Shown here in pieces: positions 25,673 to 35,286 of a stretch of DNA of 64,000 nucleotides. Source of the DNA: Emticicia sp051209875. Lineage in GTDB: Bacteria; Bacteroidota; Bacteroidia; Cytophagales; Spirosomataceae. The stretch's first letter is position 1; every line of letters begins with the position of its first letter. The position numbers and the translations under genes were made by a program. The stretch is taken from contig NZ_JBNTQY010000001.1 in assembly GCF_051209875.1 (NCBI RefSeq), positions 3,720,001-3,784,000 on the forward strand, written 5' to 3'. A model generated the notes under the pieces. The model did no database searches. It had not been told where the DNA came from and worked only from the letters and a program-made list of their open reading frames with translations.

Positions 25673-26054
25673 TCTTTCAGATTTTCTTGGCAAAAAGGTA
25701 GTCTTGTATTTTTATCCACAAGACGACACCCCAACTTGCACCACTGAGGCTTGTAATTTGAGAGATAACTATCATTCATTACAAGCAAAAGGCTATGTGG
25801 TTTTGGGCGTAAGCCCAGACAGTGAAAAGAAACATAAGAAATTTATCGAAAAATATCAGCTACCTTTCGATTTATTGGCAGATGAAGACTTGAAAATCTG
25901 CAACGATTATGGTGTTTGGGCAGAAAAAACGACATTTGGGAAAACGTATATGGGTGTAGTACGCACAACATTTATCATCGATGAAAAAGGGATAATTGAA
26001 GAGATTATAAGCAAAGTAGAATCAAAAAGACATCATGAACAGATTTTAGGATAA
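25605..26054 (+). CDS. bcp: Thioredoxin-dependent peroxiredoxin (BCP type)
   Basis: A 149-residue atypical 2-Cys peroxiredoxin. YPQDDTPTCTTEACNLRD has the peroxidatic Cys45 and the resolving Cys50, five residues apart as in Bcp/PrxQ. VGNPAPKI and VRTTFIIDEKG are the usual fold markers. It reduces hydrogen peroxide and organic peroxides with thioredoxin. The ATG at 25605 is inside the end of the M23 gene, in a different frame, and is required to give the family N-terminus. Confidence 0.95.
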   Translation: MSLKVGNPAPKIQAKNQNGSVVNLSDFLGKKVVLYFYPQDDTPTCTTEACNLRDNYHSLQAKGYVVLGVSPDSEKKHKKFIEKYQLPFDLLADEDLKICNDYGVWAEKTTFGKTYMGVVRTTFIIDEKGIIEEIISKVESKRHHEQILG

Positions 26055-26076
26055 TTATTTACACATAGTTCAAAAC

Positions 26077-26898
26077 ATGGCTCGGATTCTATTACTCATT
26101 TCATTGATCGTAATTACCATCTTTTTATCTTTCCAAAGTGAAGTTTTTGGGCAAGGTTTCTTGGTCATAATGACTTGTCTGACACTTGTATGGCTTCTGA
26201 GTTTGTATCTCAAAGACGCCAGTATTATTGATATTTTTTGGGGACTGGGTTTTGTGGTGGTAGCATGGTTTTACCGAACAAAACTAAACCTTTCTGATAC
26301 TCGCTCACTTATTTATTGTATTTTGATAAGCATTTGGGGACTAAGATTGAGTATTCATTTAGCATTACGGAATATTGGGAAAGGTGAAGATTATCGTTAC
26401 CAAGAATGGAGAAGCCAATACAAACAAAATTGGTGGTGGATTTCATTTTTCAGAGTTTTTCTATTGCAAGGCATCATTTTATGGATTATTTCATCGGTTT
26501 TTGTACCTGTAATCTCAAAGTTAGAATCAACATTCAGTATTTTTGATTATTTTGGCATTATACTTTGGACAATAGGTTTCATATTTGAGGCTGGTGGTGA
26601 TTGGCAACTTGTTCAATTTAAGAAAAATCCTGACAATAAAGGTAAAGTTTTACAAACTGGTTTTTGGGCTTTGACTCGTCACCCTAATTATTTCGGAGAT
26701 TCGTTGCTTTGGTGGGGATTCTATTTATTTGCCATAACAAATAGTGGCTATATTTTTATGTATAGTCCTATTCTCATGACTTTTTTATTGATGAAAGTTT
26801 CGGGAGTAGTTCTGTTAGAAACGAAATTGCAAGAAACAAAACCACAATATACTGACTACATCAAAAGTGTTCCAGCATTCTTTCCAAAGTTATTTTGA
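26077..26898 (+). CDS. DUF1295 membrane protein (steroid 5-alpha-reductase-like)
   Basis: A 273-residue, multi-helix (about seven TM) protein of the DUF1295 / steroid 5-alpha reductase C-terminal superfamily. Signature parts are DIFWGLGFVVVAWFY, WGLRLSIHLALRN, DYRYQEWR and the NADPH-region motif LTRHPNYFGDSLLWWGFYL. Members are thought to reduce double bonds in lipids or isoprenoids. The substrate here is unknown. It follows bcp by 22 bp and so may be co-transcribed with it. Confidence 0.88.
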   Translation: MARILLLISLIVITIFLSFQSEVFGQGFLVIMTCLTLVWLLSLYLKDASIIDIFWGLGFVVVAWFYRTKLNLSDTRSLIYCILISIWGLRLSIHLALRNIGKGEDYRYQEWRSQYKQNWWWISFFRVFLLQGIILWIISSVFVPVISKLESTFSIFDYFGIILWTIGFIFEAGGDWQLVQFKKNPDNKGKVLQTGFWALTRHPNYFGDSLLWWGFYLFAITNSGYIFMYSPILMTFLLMKVSGVVLLETKLQETKPQYTDYIKSVPAFFPKLF

Positions 26899-26926
26899 TT
26901 TTTTTGTATAAATTATGCAGATTTCA

Positions 26927-26956
26927 ATAAAAACCTCGCTTTCGTGAGGTTTTTAT
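26927..26956 (+). terminator. Terminator after DUF1295 gene
   Basis: An 11-bp stem ATAAAAACCTC / GAGGTTTTTAT with an 8-nt loop, followed by a T-rich stretch. Confidence 0.78.
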
Positions 26957-27047
26957 GTTTTTAAAGCAAGATGTATTCCGTACTTTTGCAGAATATTTAT
27001 ATAAACCTTCATTTTTTATATTTTTTCATCTACTTTTGTATTAATTG

Positions 27048-27055
27048 TATATTTG
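27048..27055 (+). promoter_or_regulatory. Candidate -7 element of transketolase operon
   Basis: TATATTTG, an exact match to TAnnTTTG, 21 bp before the start of the transketolase N-subunit. The -33 position is T-rich but not TTTG. The 5' leader would be very short. Confidence 0.4.
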
Positions 27056-27076
27056 ACACTTAATAATTATTTTTAA

Positions 27077-27943
27077 ATGCAAACCAAAGAATTACAAGAC
27101 ATCGCTTCGCAAGTTCGCCGAGACATCGTAAGGATGGTTCATGGCTGTCAATCAGGGCATCCAGGCGGTTCATTAGGTTGTACCGATTTATTGGTTGGAT
27201 TATATTTCCAACAAATGAAAATCAATAACCGTAAAGGCAAAGGAGGATTCCTTACTTTTAATATGGACGGAACAAACGAAGACTTATTTTTCCTTTCGAA
27301 CGGACATATTTCCCCTGTTTTTTATAGTGTTTTGGCACATAGAGGCTATTTTGATAAAGCAGAATTGGTAACTTTCCGTAAATTAAATTCTCGCTTGCAA
27401 GGGCACCCAACAACTCACGAACATCTTCCAGCCATTCGTATTGCATCGGGTTCACTTGGACAAGGCTTGTCAGTAGCCATTGGTGCTGCATTGGCGAAGC
27501 GTTTGAATGGCGAAAAAACGACTGTTTATTGCTTGATGGGTGATGGCGAACAACAAGAAGGACAAGTTTGGGAAGCAGCACAAGCAGCTCCACACCACAA
27601 ACTCGATAACTTGATTGCTGTAATCGACCTAAACGGACAACAAATTGACGGCCCAACAAAAAAAGTAATGGATAACCGTGACTTGAAAGCTAAGTACAAA
27701 GCTTTCGGTTGGAACGTAATGGAAATTGCTGATGGTAACGATATGGAGCAAGTAATTACTGGACTTCGTAAAGCTAAACGTTTGTCAGGCAAAGGCCAAC
27801 CAATCATGATTTTGTTGAAAACTGAAATGGGTGCTGGCGTTGACTTCATGATGGGAAGCCACAAATGGCATGGTGTAGCTCCAAATGATGAGCAATTAGC
27901 CGCAGCATTAGCTCAATTGCCTGAGACTTTGGGTGATTATTAA
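27077..27943 (+). CDS. Transketolase, N-terminal (ThDP-binding) subunit
   Basis: A 288-residue subunit of a split transketolase. HPGGSLGCTDLLVGLYF and LSNGHISPVFYSVLAHRGYF carry ThDP/substrate histidines. The metal/ThDP motif is GDGEQQEGQVWEAA (GDG...), with the conserved N in IDLNGQQIDG (GDG-N27-N type). MMGSHKWHG closes the domain. The pyrimidine-binding and C-terminal domains are in the next gene. Together they move two-carbon units in the non-oxidative pentose phosphate pathway. Confidence 0.95.
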   Translation: MQTKELQDIASQVRRDIVRMVHGCQSGHPGGSLGCTDLLVGLYFQQMKINNRKGKGGFLTFNMDGTNEDLFFLSNGHISPVFYSVLAHRGYFDKAELVTFRKLNSRLQGHPTTHEHLPAIRIASGSLGQGLSVAIGAALAKRLNGEKTTVYCLMGDGEQQEGQVWEAAQAAPHHKLDNLIAVIDLNGQQIDGPTKKVMDNRDLKAKYKAFGWNVMEIADGNDMEQVITGLRKAKRLSGKGQPIMILLKTEMGAGVDFMMGSHKWHGVAPNDEQLAAALAQLPETLGDY

Positions 27944-28029
27944 GTCCATTCAAATCATTAAGATTATTTCAAGAATAACTCTCAAATCAAACATTAAAAA
28001 AAAACTGTTTGATAAACGATATTATAAAA

Positions 28030-28986
28030 ATGACAAAATATCCATTTACCGAGAAAAAAGATACACGCTCTGGATTCGGAGCTGGCATGACCGAGCTTGG
28101 TCGCACAAATCCTAATGTCGTAACACTTTGTGCCGACTTAGTGGGTTCATTGAAAATTGATACTTTTATCAAAGAAAACCCTGAGCGTTTTATCCAATGT
28201 GGTATCGCTGAGGCAAATATGATAGGCGTAGCAGCAGGTTTGACAATCGGAGGTAAAATTCCGTTTGCTACTACTTTTGCTAACTTTGGTTCAAGCCGTG
28301 TTTATGACCAAATTCGCCAATCTGTTGCTTATTCTGATAAAAATGTAAAGATTGCTGTTTCTCACGCTGGTCTTACTTTGGGAGAAGATGGTGCAACCCA
28401 CCAAATCTTGGAAGATTTAGCCATGATGCGTTCATTGCCAAATATGACAGTAATTAATCCTTGTGATTTTAACCAAACAAAAGCGGCGACAATCGCAGCA
28501 GCTAACCACGAAGGTCCTGTTTATCTTCGTTTTGGCCGCCCTGTTGTTCCTGTTTTCACTGCACCAGACCAAAAATTTGAAATCGGAAAAGCGTGGATGG
28601 TTTCAGAAGGAAAAGATGTAAGTATCTTCGCCACAGGTCATTTAGTTTGGGAAGCCATTCAAGCGTGTGAGATTTTGGAAGCACAAGGCATCAGTGCGGA
28701 AATTGTTAATATCCACACTATCAAGCCTTTAGACGAAAAAGCGATTTTAAAATCAGTTCGTAAAACCAAATGTGTAGTTTCTTGCGAAGAACACCAAATG
28801 AATGGTGGTTTGGGCGATGCGATTGCACAAACTTTAGCAAAAAACTTCTTAGCACCACAAGAATATATTGCCGTTGATAATTCATTCGGTGAGTCGGGTA
28901 CACCTGCTCAATTGATGGAAAAATATGGCTTAAATGCTGCAACAATTGTTGAAAAAGCATTGAAAGTAATTGCAAGAAAAGGATAA
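28030..28986 (+). CDS. Transketolase, C-terminal subunit
   Basis: A 318-residue partner of the preceding gene. The pyrimidine-binding domain (about 1-165) has GIAEANMIGVAAGLTIGG with the catalytic Glu, and AGLTLGEDGATHQ. The transketolase C domain (about 180-318) has CEEHQMNGGLGDAI and DNSFGESGTPAQL. The ATG at 28030 is chosen over an in-frame TTG seven codons earlier because homology begins at TKYPFTEKKDTRSGFG. The gap to the N-subunit gene is 86 bp. Confidence 0.95.
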   Translation: MTKYPFTEKKDTRSGFGAGMTELGRTNPNVVTLCADLVGSLKIDTFIKENPERFIQCGIAEANMIGVAAGLTIGGKIPFATTFANFGSSRVYDQIRQSVAYSDKNVKIAVSHAGLTLGEDGATHQILEDLAMMRSLPNMTVINPCDFNQTKAATIAAANHEGPVYLRFGRPVVPVFTAPDQKFEIGKAWMVSEGKDVSIFATGHLVWEAIQACEILEAQGISAEIVNIHTIKPLDEKAILKSVRKTKCVVSCEEHQMNGGLGDAIAQTLAKNFLAPQEYIAVDNSFGESGTPAQLMEKYGLNAATIVEKALKVIARKG

Positions 28987-28993
28987 AAAATCA

Positions 28994-29032
28994 AAAAGAG
29001 CAAGTAAGAATCTTCTTTTTACTTGCTCTTTT
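28994..29032 (+). terminator. Terminator after transketolase
   Basis: A perfect 14-bp stem AAAAGAGCAAGTAA / TTACTTGCTCTTTT with an 11-nt loop. The T-tract is in the right arm. Confidence 0.83.
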
Positions 29033-29125
29033 ATCAAAAATTCCTATTTTTATTCCCAAAAACACCATTTCTACAATAGTAATATCACTCATTTCAAGCA
29101 TCTTAATAAAATAATTCTCCCTGCC

Positions 29126-29283
29126 TTTTACATTCCACATTTTACATTCCACATTTTACATTCCACATTTTACATTCTACATTTTTACATTCCACATTTT
29201 ACATTCCACATTTTACATTCTACATTCCACATTTTACATTCTACATTCCACATTTTACATTCTACCTTTTACATTCCACATTC
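29126..29283. repeat. 14-15-bp tandem array (TTTTACATTCCACA type)
   Basis: About ten imperfect copies of TTTTACATTCCACA, alternating with the variant TTTTACATTCTACA. Some copies lack the TTTT part and some have an extra T. It is simple and low-complexity. It creates a meaningless open frame rich in FHILHST that should not be annotated as a gene. Confidence 0.9.
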
Positions 29284-29375
29284 ACTAAACTTCCTTTTAA
29301 TCCTTTTTTAATACTTCTTTAAATTAGACTTGATACTCGATAAACAATTTTGCATCAACAAAACAATTACATGCA

Positions 29376-30632
29376 ATGAAAAAATTGATTATCGTTTTAT
29401 TAATGTTTAGCATCAAAGTCTCGGCTCAAGGCGACACATTAAAACTTACGCTTCCACAAGCAGAAGAATCATTTATACATGAAAATCTACAGCTGATTGC
29501 CTCAAAATTAGGGATTTCGGAAAGCAAAGCTTATGAAATTCAAGCAGGACTTCGAGTAAATCCTAATTTGTATATCGAACACATGCCTTACAATTCTCAG
29601 AAAAAAGAATTGGGCGGCATCAATCAAAATAATGCTGAACAATTGGTACAATTCCAATATTTGGTACAAGTTGCACAGAAACGTCAAAAGGCTGTTTCGT
29701 TGGCAAAAGCCAATACCGAACAAGCCGAAAATAGCTTCCGTGAATTACTCCGAAATCTCCAATTCCAGCTTCGTTCTACTTTCTACAATTTATATTTTGT
29801 CAATCAAGCACTTTCTGTGTATGACCAAGAAATTAATACTTTGCAGCAAACACTCATCTCTTATCAAGAACAATTTGATAAAGGCAATGTACCGCTCAAA
29901 GACCTCACACGCTTGAAGGCTTACTTGGTGAGTTTGACAACTGAAAAGCAACAACTCATTCAACAAAAAATGGATGACGAACGAGATTTAGGAATGCTAA
30001 TAGGTGCAAAAAATTACGCACTTCAGCCAATTGTTAATCAAATAAGCAATCAAGCAGATTTTAAAACATTGACTATTAGTAACTTATTCGATATGGCCAC
30101 CGAAAATCGTTACGATTTGAAGGCTGCATTCACCCAAAGAAAAATCGAAGAAAGTAATTGGCAATTACAAAATGCTCTTCGTAAACCTGACCTTACTTTG
30201 CAAATGACTTATGATAGAAATGCTGGCTATGTTGCCAATTATTTGGGCGTTGGTGTGGGAATGAATTTACCATTTTTCAACAAAAATCAAGGAAATATTC
30301 AAGCAGCACAAATCAGAATACAAGAAGCAGAAAAGCTTCAAAACGCTTGTCAGTTAAGGCTTGAAAAAGAAGTTCAAAATGCCTATTTCAAAGCTCGACA
30401 AGCGGATCAAACCGCTCAAACCATCGACCATAAATTTAGTGATGATTTCTCCCGATTGATCAGTGGGGTATTGGATAATTATAAGAAACAAAATATTTCA
30501 GTAGTCGAATTTATTGATTTTTTCGACTCCTACAAACAAACAATTTTACAATATAATCAACTACAAAATGACAGAATTTCAGCTTTTGAAAATTTAAACT
30601 TTGTAGTGGGCAAAAACATTTTAAATGGATAA
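29376..30632 (+). CDS. TolC-family outer-membrane efflux protein (CzcC-like)
   Basis: A 418-residue TolC-type protein with a signal peptide (about 1-18, ending VSAQ). It has two repeats of the OEP domain, helical with short beta segments, including LRVNPNLYIE and GVGVGMNLPFFNKNQGNIQAAQ, the hallmark barrel-edge motif. It forms the outer-membrane channel of the tripartite pump encoded with the next two genes. Its stop overlaps an ATG (ATGGATAA) that could start the adaptor gene. Confidence 0.93.
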   Translation: MKKLIIVLLMFSIKVSAQGDTLKLTLPQAEESFIHENLQLIASKLGISESKAYEIQAGLRVNPNLYIEHMPYNSQKKELGGINQNNAEQLVQFQYLVQVAQKRQKAVSLAKANTEQAENSFRELLRNLQFQLRSTFYNLYFVNQALSVYDQEINTLQQTLISYQEQFDKGNVPLKDLTRLKAYLVSLTTEKQQLIQQKMDDERDLGMLIGAKNYALQPIVNQISNQADFKTLTISNLFDMATENRYDLKAAFTQRKIEESNWQLQNALRKPDLTLQMTYDRNAGYVANYLGVGVGMNLPFFNKNQGNIQAAQIRIQEAEKLQNACQLRLEKEVQNAYFKARQADQTAQTIDHKFSDDFSRLISGVLDNYKKQNISVVEFIDFFDSYKQTILQYNQLQNDRISAFENLNFVVGKNILNG

Positions 30633-30636
30633 TCAT

Positions 30637-31746
30637 ATGAAAAATTCAGTCAAAACATTAAGTATAAGTCTTTTCATGACATTGATTGTATCAACATCAA
30701 TGACAGGTTGTGGCGAAAGTCAAGCCAAACAAGACGAAAATTCATCAGAAAAAAAGCCTTTCAGTCTTGATGAAGTTGCTTTTAAAAACCTCAAAACAGA
30801 TACTGTACGCCTAAAAACTGTCAATCAAGCTCTTAACTTAACTGGAAAAATCACTTATGACCAAGATGGCGTGGTGAAAGTATTCCCTTTGGTGGGCGGA
30901 CATTTAGAGGAAGTGAAAGTTGAATTAGGCGATTATGTAACCAAAGGGCAAGTACTGGCTATTATTAGAAGTGGTGATTTGGCAGATTTAGAGCAACAAA
31001 CCATTGCTGCCAAAAGCAACCTTTCAGTGGCACAAAAAAACTTACAAGTGGCCGATGATATGACAAAATCGGGACTTTCTTCACAAAAAGATTTGGTTGC
31101 TGCCAAAGAAGGAGTAGAAACTGCTAAAGCCGAAGTTGATAGAGTTGCCGAAAGAAAAGGCATTTTAGGTGGAAAAGGTACTTTATACATTGTAAAAGCC
31201 CCTTCAAGTGGTTTTATTGTTGAAAAAGCCGCAGCAACTGGTATGGAATTGCGAAACGATGACCCTGCTGACCTTTTCACTATAAGTAATTTAGATAATG
31301 TTTGGATTTTAGCAAATGTTTATGAATCCGATATTGCGAAGGTTCACTTAGGACAAGAGGGAAGAATTACCACCATTTCTTTTCCTGATAAAATTTACAC
31401 AGGAAAAATTGATAAAATATTCAATACATTGGATGCGGAAAGTAAAACAGAAAAAGTAAGAATTCAACTCTCCAACAAAGATTATAGCTTAAAACCTGAG
31501 ATGTTTGCCAATATTTCGATTGAGTATGGTGGCAATGAACAAAAACTGGCGATTGCGAGTAAATCGGTCATTTTTGATAATAATCAAAATTATGTCGTTG
31601 CAAAAGAAGGTAAAAACTTAGTTGTTAAACCTATTTCAATTTATAAAGTTGTAGGTGATAAAACTTTCATCGATGGTGGCTTAGAAGCTAACCAAGAAGT
31701 TGTGATTGAAAATCAATTAACACTTTTTCAAGCCTTATTAAATTAG
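30637..31746 (+). CDS. RND periplasmic adaptor lipoprotein (CzcB/CusB-like)
   Basis: A 369-residue membrane-fusion protein. The lipobox MTGC (Cys25) indicates a lipoprotein. The barrel-sandwich/lipoyl half-motif FPLVGGHLEEVKVELGDYV is followed by a helical hairpin (about 105-160), the return lipoyl half (VKAPSSGFIVEKAAATGM), a beta-barrel and a membrane-proximal domain. It links the inner-membrane pump to the TolC-like channel. An alternative ATG 12 nt upstream overlaps the preceding stop. I prefer 30637 because it gives a cleaner signal peptide. Confidence 0.93.
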   Translation: MKNSVKTLSISLFMTLIVSTSMTGCGESQAKQDENSSEKKPFSLDEVAFKNLKTDTVRLKTVNQALNLTGKITYDQDGVVKVFPLVGGHLEEVKVELGDYVTKGQVLAIIRSGDLADLEQQTIAAKSNLSVAQKNLQVADDMTKSGLSSQKDLVAAKEGVETAKAEVDRVAERKGILGGKGTLYIVKAPSSGFIVEKAAATGMELRNDDPADLFTISNLDNVWILANVYESDIAKVHLGQEGRITTISFPDKIYTGKIDKIFNTLDAESKTEKVRIQLSNKDYSLKPEMFANISIEYGGNEQKLAIASKSVIFDNNQNYVVAKEGKNLVVKPISIYKVVGDKTFIDGGLEANQEVVIENQLTLFQALLN

Positions 31747-31808
31747 TTTTTTTGAAGCTGCTGGTGTTGGATTAAAGATTTCAGCAGAATGATAAATACC
31801 GCAAGTTT

Positions 31809-31856
31809 GCAGTACAAGTTACTTATAATCAATTGATTACAAGCAACTTGTACTGC
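31809..31856 (+). terminator. Hairpin inside efflux operon
   Basis: A 22-bp stem with two mismatches and a 4-nt AATT loop (arms 31809-31830 and 31835-31856), followed by TTTTATTTTG. It sits in the 240-bp gap between adaptor and pump genes. It would terminate or attenuate transcription before the pump, so the pump may have separate expression. Confidence 0.7.
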
Positions 31857-31986
31857 TTTTATTTTGAAAGTAGGTGCGAATAATTTTCATTTATTACGAC
31901 TTTTTAACCCTATTTTAATCTAAGCTTAAACCTCTATATAGTTCATAAAGTCAGCTTTGTACTATCAAATTAAACAAGGCAAATTT

Positions 31987-34900
31987 ATGAATAAGTTCAT
32001 CAAAGGGATTTTAACATTCTCGCTCAAAAACAAATATTTTATCTTTTTTGCTACAATTTTAGCTGCCATTGGTGGTTGGTTAGCCTATAAAAATACACCT
32101 ATTGAGGCATTTCCTGATGTAACAAATACACAGATTACCATCATTACCCAATGGCCTGGTAGAAGTGCTGAAGAAGTAGAAAAATTTGTTTCGATTCCAC
32201 TTGAAATAGGCTTGAATCCTGTTCAGAAAAAAACTGACATCCGCTCAACTACCGTATTTGGACTATCGGTAGTAAAAGTAATGTTTGAAGATGGTGTTGA
32301 TGATGCTTTTGCTCGCCAACAAATCAATAACTTGATAGGAGCAGTTAATTTGCCCGAAGGTGCCGATCCTGAAATCGAACCACCGTATGGTCCAACTGGA
32401 GAGATTTTTAGATATACACTTGAAAGTAAAATAAAAACTGTCAAAGAACTCAAAACTTTACAAGATTGGGTGGTGGAACGCCAATTGAAAGGCGTTGCTG
32501 GCGTAGCAGACGTGGTGAGTTTTGGTGGTGAAGTAAAAACTTATGAAATTAGTGCCAACCCTCATCTATTGGCCGATTATAATATTTCTGCCTTACAACT
32601 TTACCAAGCAGTAGCCAATTCCAATATGAATGTTGGTGGCGATGTGATTGAAAAGAATGCCGAAGCATACGTAGTACGTGGTATTGGCTTATTGAAAAAT
32701 ATCGATGATATAGAAAAAATCATCATCAAGTCGGCAAATGGTGTTCCTATTACGGTTAAAAATGTAGCTACCGTTACTGAATCTGCTCTTCCTCGCTTGG
32801 GTCAAGCAGGCAGAGATGCCCAAAATGATGTGTTAGAATGTATAGTAGTGATGCGAAAAGGTGAAAATCCGAGTCAAGTGATTGAAAAAGTTAAAGCAAA
32901 AATTGATGAATTAAATACTTCAATTTTGCCAAAAGATGTAAAACTCAATACTTTCTATAACAGAGAAACACTCATTAATTTTTCGACGCATACCGTCACG
33001 CACAATTTGCTCGAAGGGATTTTGTTTGTTACCTGTATTGTCTTCCTTTTCATGGCAGACTGGCGTACAACTGTTACAGTCTCTATCGTCATACCGTTAG
33101 CCTTGCTGTTTTCTTTTATTTGTCTTTATCTGAAGGGCATGTCAGCCAATTTGCTTTCGATGGGTGCCATTGATTTTGGAATTATCGTTGATGGGGCAGT
33201 TGTAATGGTTGAAGGGATTTTTGTTGTGCTTGATGCGTATGCTCATCAAGTTGGAATGGAAAAGTTTAATAAATTATCAAAATTAGGCTTGATTCGTAAA
33301 ACAGGAACTGAGATGGGCAAAGCCATCTTCTTTTCAAAACTTATTATTATCACATGCTTGATTCCGATATTCTCATTCCAAAAAGTGGAAGGAAAAATGT
33401 TCTCACCTTTGGCTTGGACACTTGGTTTTGCCTTACTCGGAGCGTTGACATTTACCTTGACACTCGTGCCTGTCTTGGCAAGTATTTTATTAAATAAAAA
33501 TGTCAAGGAAAAACATAATCCATTTGTCATTTTTATAGAAAAATGGGTAATGAGGGCTTTTAACTTTACTTATTCTCATAAACGTAAAACACTGATTATC
33601 ACACTCTTGATTGTCATTGCAGGATTATTTAATTTCAACTTTTTGGGTTCTGAATTCTTACCCGAACTCAACGAAGGGTCGATTTATGTACGTGCAAGTA
33701 TGCCTATGAATATATCGCTCAATGAGTCAATAAAATATACCAACGAAATGCGTCAAGTATTTAGAAGTTTTCCTGAAGTTCATGCTGTGATGTCGCAGAC
33801 AGGTCGACCAAATGATGGCACTGACCCAACGGGTTTTTATAATATTGAGTTTTTAGTCGATATTTTTCCAAAAGATGAATGGAAACGAGATATAACAAAA
33901 GAGCAACTGATCAGTCAAATGCAAGAAAGATTAAAGGTATTTGCAGGAGTTAACTTTAATTTTTCACAACCAATCATGGACAATGTGGAAGAAGCCGTTT
34001 CGGGTGTAAAAGGAAGCATTGCGGTAAAAATATATGGACAAGATTTGGCATTAATGGAAAAAAAGGCAGATGAAATTCAGAAACAATTGGCGACTGTTCG
34101 TGGCATTGAAGATTTGGGAGTAATAAAAAACATTGGTCAACCAGAGCTTAGAATCGAATTAGACGAAGATAAATTGGCTTTGTATGGCATACAAAAGGGT
34201 GATGCTCAGGCAGTTATCGAAATGGCCATTGGCGGAAAAGCTGCTACACAAATATATGAAGGCGAGCGAAAATTTGATTTGAGAATAAGATTTCAAGCAG
34301 AATATCGAAAATCTGAAACTGAAATTGGTGATTTATTGATTCCAACAATGAATAATACCGAGATACCTTTGAAAGAAATTGCCCAAATCTATAATCATAC
34401 AGGTCCAATTTTAGTTTTTAGAGAAGCCAACCAACGTTTCAATGCTGTCAAATTTTCAGTTCGTGGGCGAGATATGGGTAGTGCCATTGCCGAGGCACAA
34501 CAAAAAGTAAATGCTCATGTAAAATTACCCGCTGGCTATTCGATGAAATGGGCGGGCGATTTTGAAAATCAACAACGTGCCACTGCTCGTTTGGCACAAG
34601 TTGTACCCATCAGTTTATTATTGATTTTCTTGATTCTCTTTGTATTATTTGGAAACATAAAAGACGCAGGAATTGTCTTGATCAATGTTCCGTTTGCGAT
34701 TATTGGTGGTATTGCATCTTTGCTGATTACACATACAAATTTCAGTATTTCGGCAGGAATTGGATTTATTGCACTGTTTGGTATTTGTATTCAAAACGGT
34801 GTGATTCTGATTTCGGTTTTCAAGAAAAACTTGCATGAAAAAATGACACTTCGAGATGCCATTTTGAAAGGAGTAACCTCTCGCATCCGTCCAGTAATGA

Positions 34901-35091
34901 TGACAGCCATGATGGCAGCCATCGGGCTAATACCCGCAGCCATTTCAAAAGGAATTGGTTCTGAAACATCAAAACCATTAGCTATTGTAGTGATTGGTGG
35001 CTTGATTTCAGCTACGATACTAACTTTGTTGGTTTTCCCCATTTTCTTTCATGTTTTCTACCAACACAAATTTAGTGATATTGAAAATTAA
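31987..35091 (+). CDS. Heavy-metal efflux RND pump (CzcA-like)
   Basis: A 1034-residue RND proton antiporter with 12 TM helices and two large periplasmic loops. TM4 carries DFGIIVDGAVVMVE with acidic residues at 396, 402 and 409. These have the same 6 and 7 spacing as the proton-relay Asp, Asp, Glu of CzcA, and the DFG form is typical of Zn/Co/Cd/Ni exporters rather than the Cu/Ag CusA class. PIEAFPDVTNTQITI near the N-terminus is the usual HME opening. ATG 31987 is preferred over an in-frame TTG ten codons upstream. It works with the two preceding genes. The metal is inferred, not proven. Confidence 0.94.
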   Translation: MNKFIKGILTFSLKNKYFIFFATILAAIGGWLAYKNTPIEAFPDVTNTQITIITQWPGRSAEEVEKFVSIPLEIGLNPVQKKTDIRSTTVFGLSVVKVMFEDGVDDAFARQQINNLIGAVNLPEGADPEIEPPYGPTGEIFRYTLESKIKTVKELKTLQDWVVERQLKGVAGVADVVSFGGEVKTYEISANPHLLADYNISALQLYQAVANSNMNVGGDVIEKNAEAYVVRGIGLLKNIDDIEKIIIKSANGVPITVKNVATVTESALPRLGQAGRDAQNDVLECIVVMRKGENPSQVIEKVKAKIDELNTSILPKDVKLNTFYNRETLINFSTHTVTHNLLEGILFVTCIVFLFMADWRTTVTVSIVIPLALLFSFICLYLKGMSANLLSMGAIDFGIIVDGAVVMVEGIFVVLDAYAHQVGMEKFNKLSKLGLIRKTGTEMGKAIFFSKLIIITCLIPIFSFQKVEGKMFSPLAWTLGFALLGALTFTLTLVPVLASILLNKNVKEKHNPFVIFIEKWVMRAFNFTYSHKRKTLIITLLIVIAGLFNFNFLGSEFLPELNEGSIYVRASMPMNISLNESIKYTNEMRQVFRSFPEVHAVMSQTGRPNDGTDPTGFYNIEFLVDIFPKDEWKRDITKEQLISQMQERLKVFAGVNFNFSQPIMDNVEEAVSGVKGSIAVKIYGQDLALMEKKADEIQKQLATVRGIEDLGVIKNIGQPELRIELDEDKLALYGIQKGDAQAVIEMAIGGKAATQIYEGERKFDLRIRFQAEYRKSETEIGDLLIPTMNNTEIPLKEIAQIYNHTGPILVFREANQRFNAVKFSVRGRDMGSAIAEAQQKVNAHVKLPAGYSMKWAGDFENQQRATARLAQVVPISLLLIFLILFVLFGNIKDAGIVLINVPFAIIGGIASLLITHTNFSISAGIGFIALFGICIQNGVILISVFKKNLHEKMTLRDAILKGVTSRIRPVMMTAMMAAIGLIPAAISKGIGSETSKPLAIVVIGGLISATILTLLVFPIFFHVFYQHKFSDIEN

Positions 35092-35113
35092 TTTAAAAAT
35101 TCAAATTTCTTTT

Positions 35114-35137
35114 ATGGAACCGCTGTGGCGGTTCCAT
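35114..35137 (+). terminator. Terminator after RND pump
   Basis: A perfect 10-bp stem ATGGAACCGC / GCGGTTCCAT with a TGTG loop, followed by ATTTCATTATTT. Confidence 0.75.
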
Positions 35138-35286
35138 ATTTCATTATTTATAACTTAAAATATTTAAAAGTATTTATAAGACCTTCGACTGATATTGCAT
35201 TGAATGAAATTATCATATAAAATGGATAGTTATCGTTTTAGATTATTAAATTATTAATGTCTAATATTACTAATTATATTGTAAAC

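Larger units (their letters stand above)
28987..29375. other. Intergenic region transketolase / efflux operon
   Basis: A 389-bp gap containing a terminator (28994-29032) and a simple tandem array (29126-29283). The remaining 90 bp before the efflux operon are AT-rich, with no confident promoter. Confidence 0.65.

Noticed and set aside
28970..29311. Plus-strand open frame of 113 codons rich in FHILHST repeats
   Set aside because: It is the translation of the 14-15-bp simple tandem array plus the end of the transketolase gene. There is no start context and no protein-like composition.
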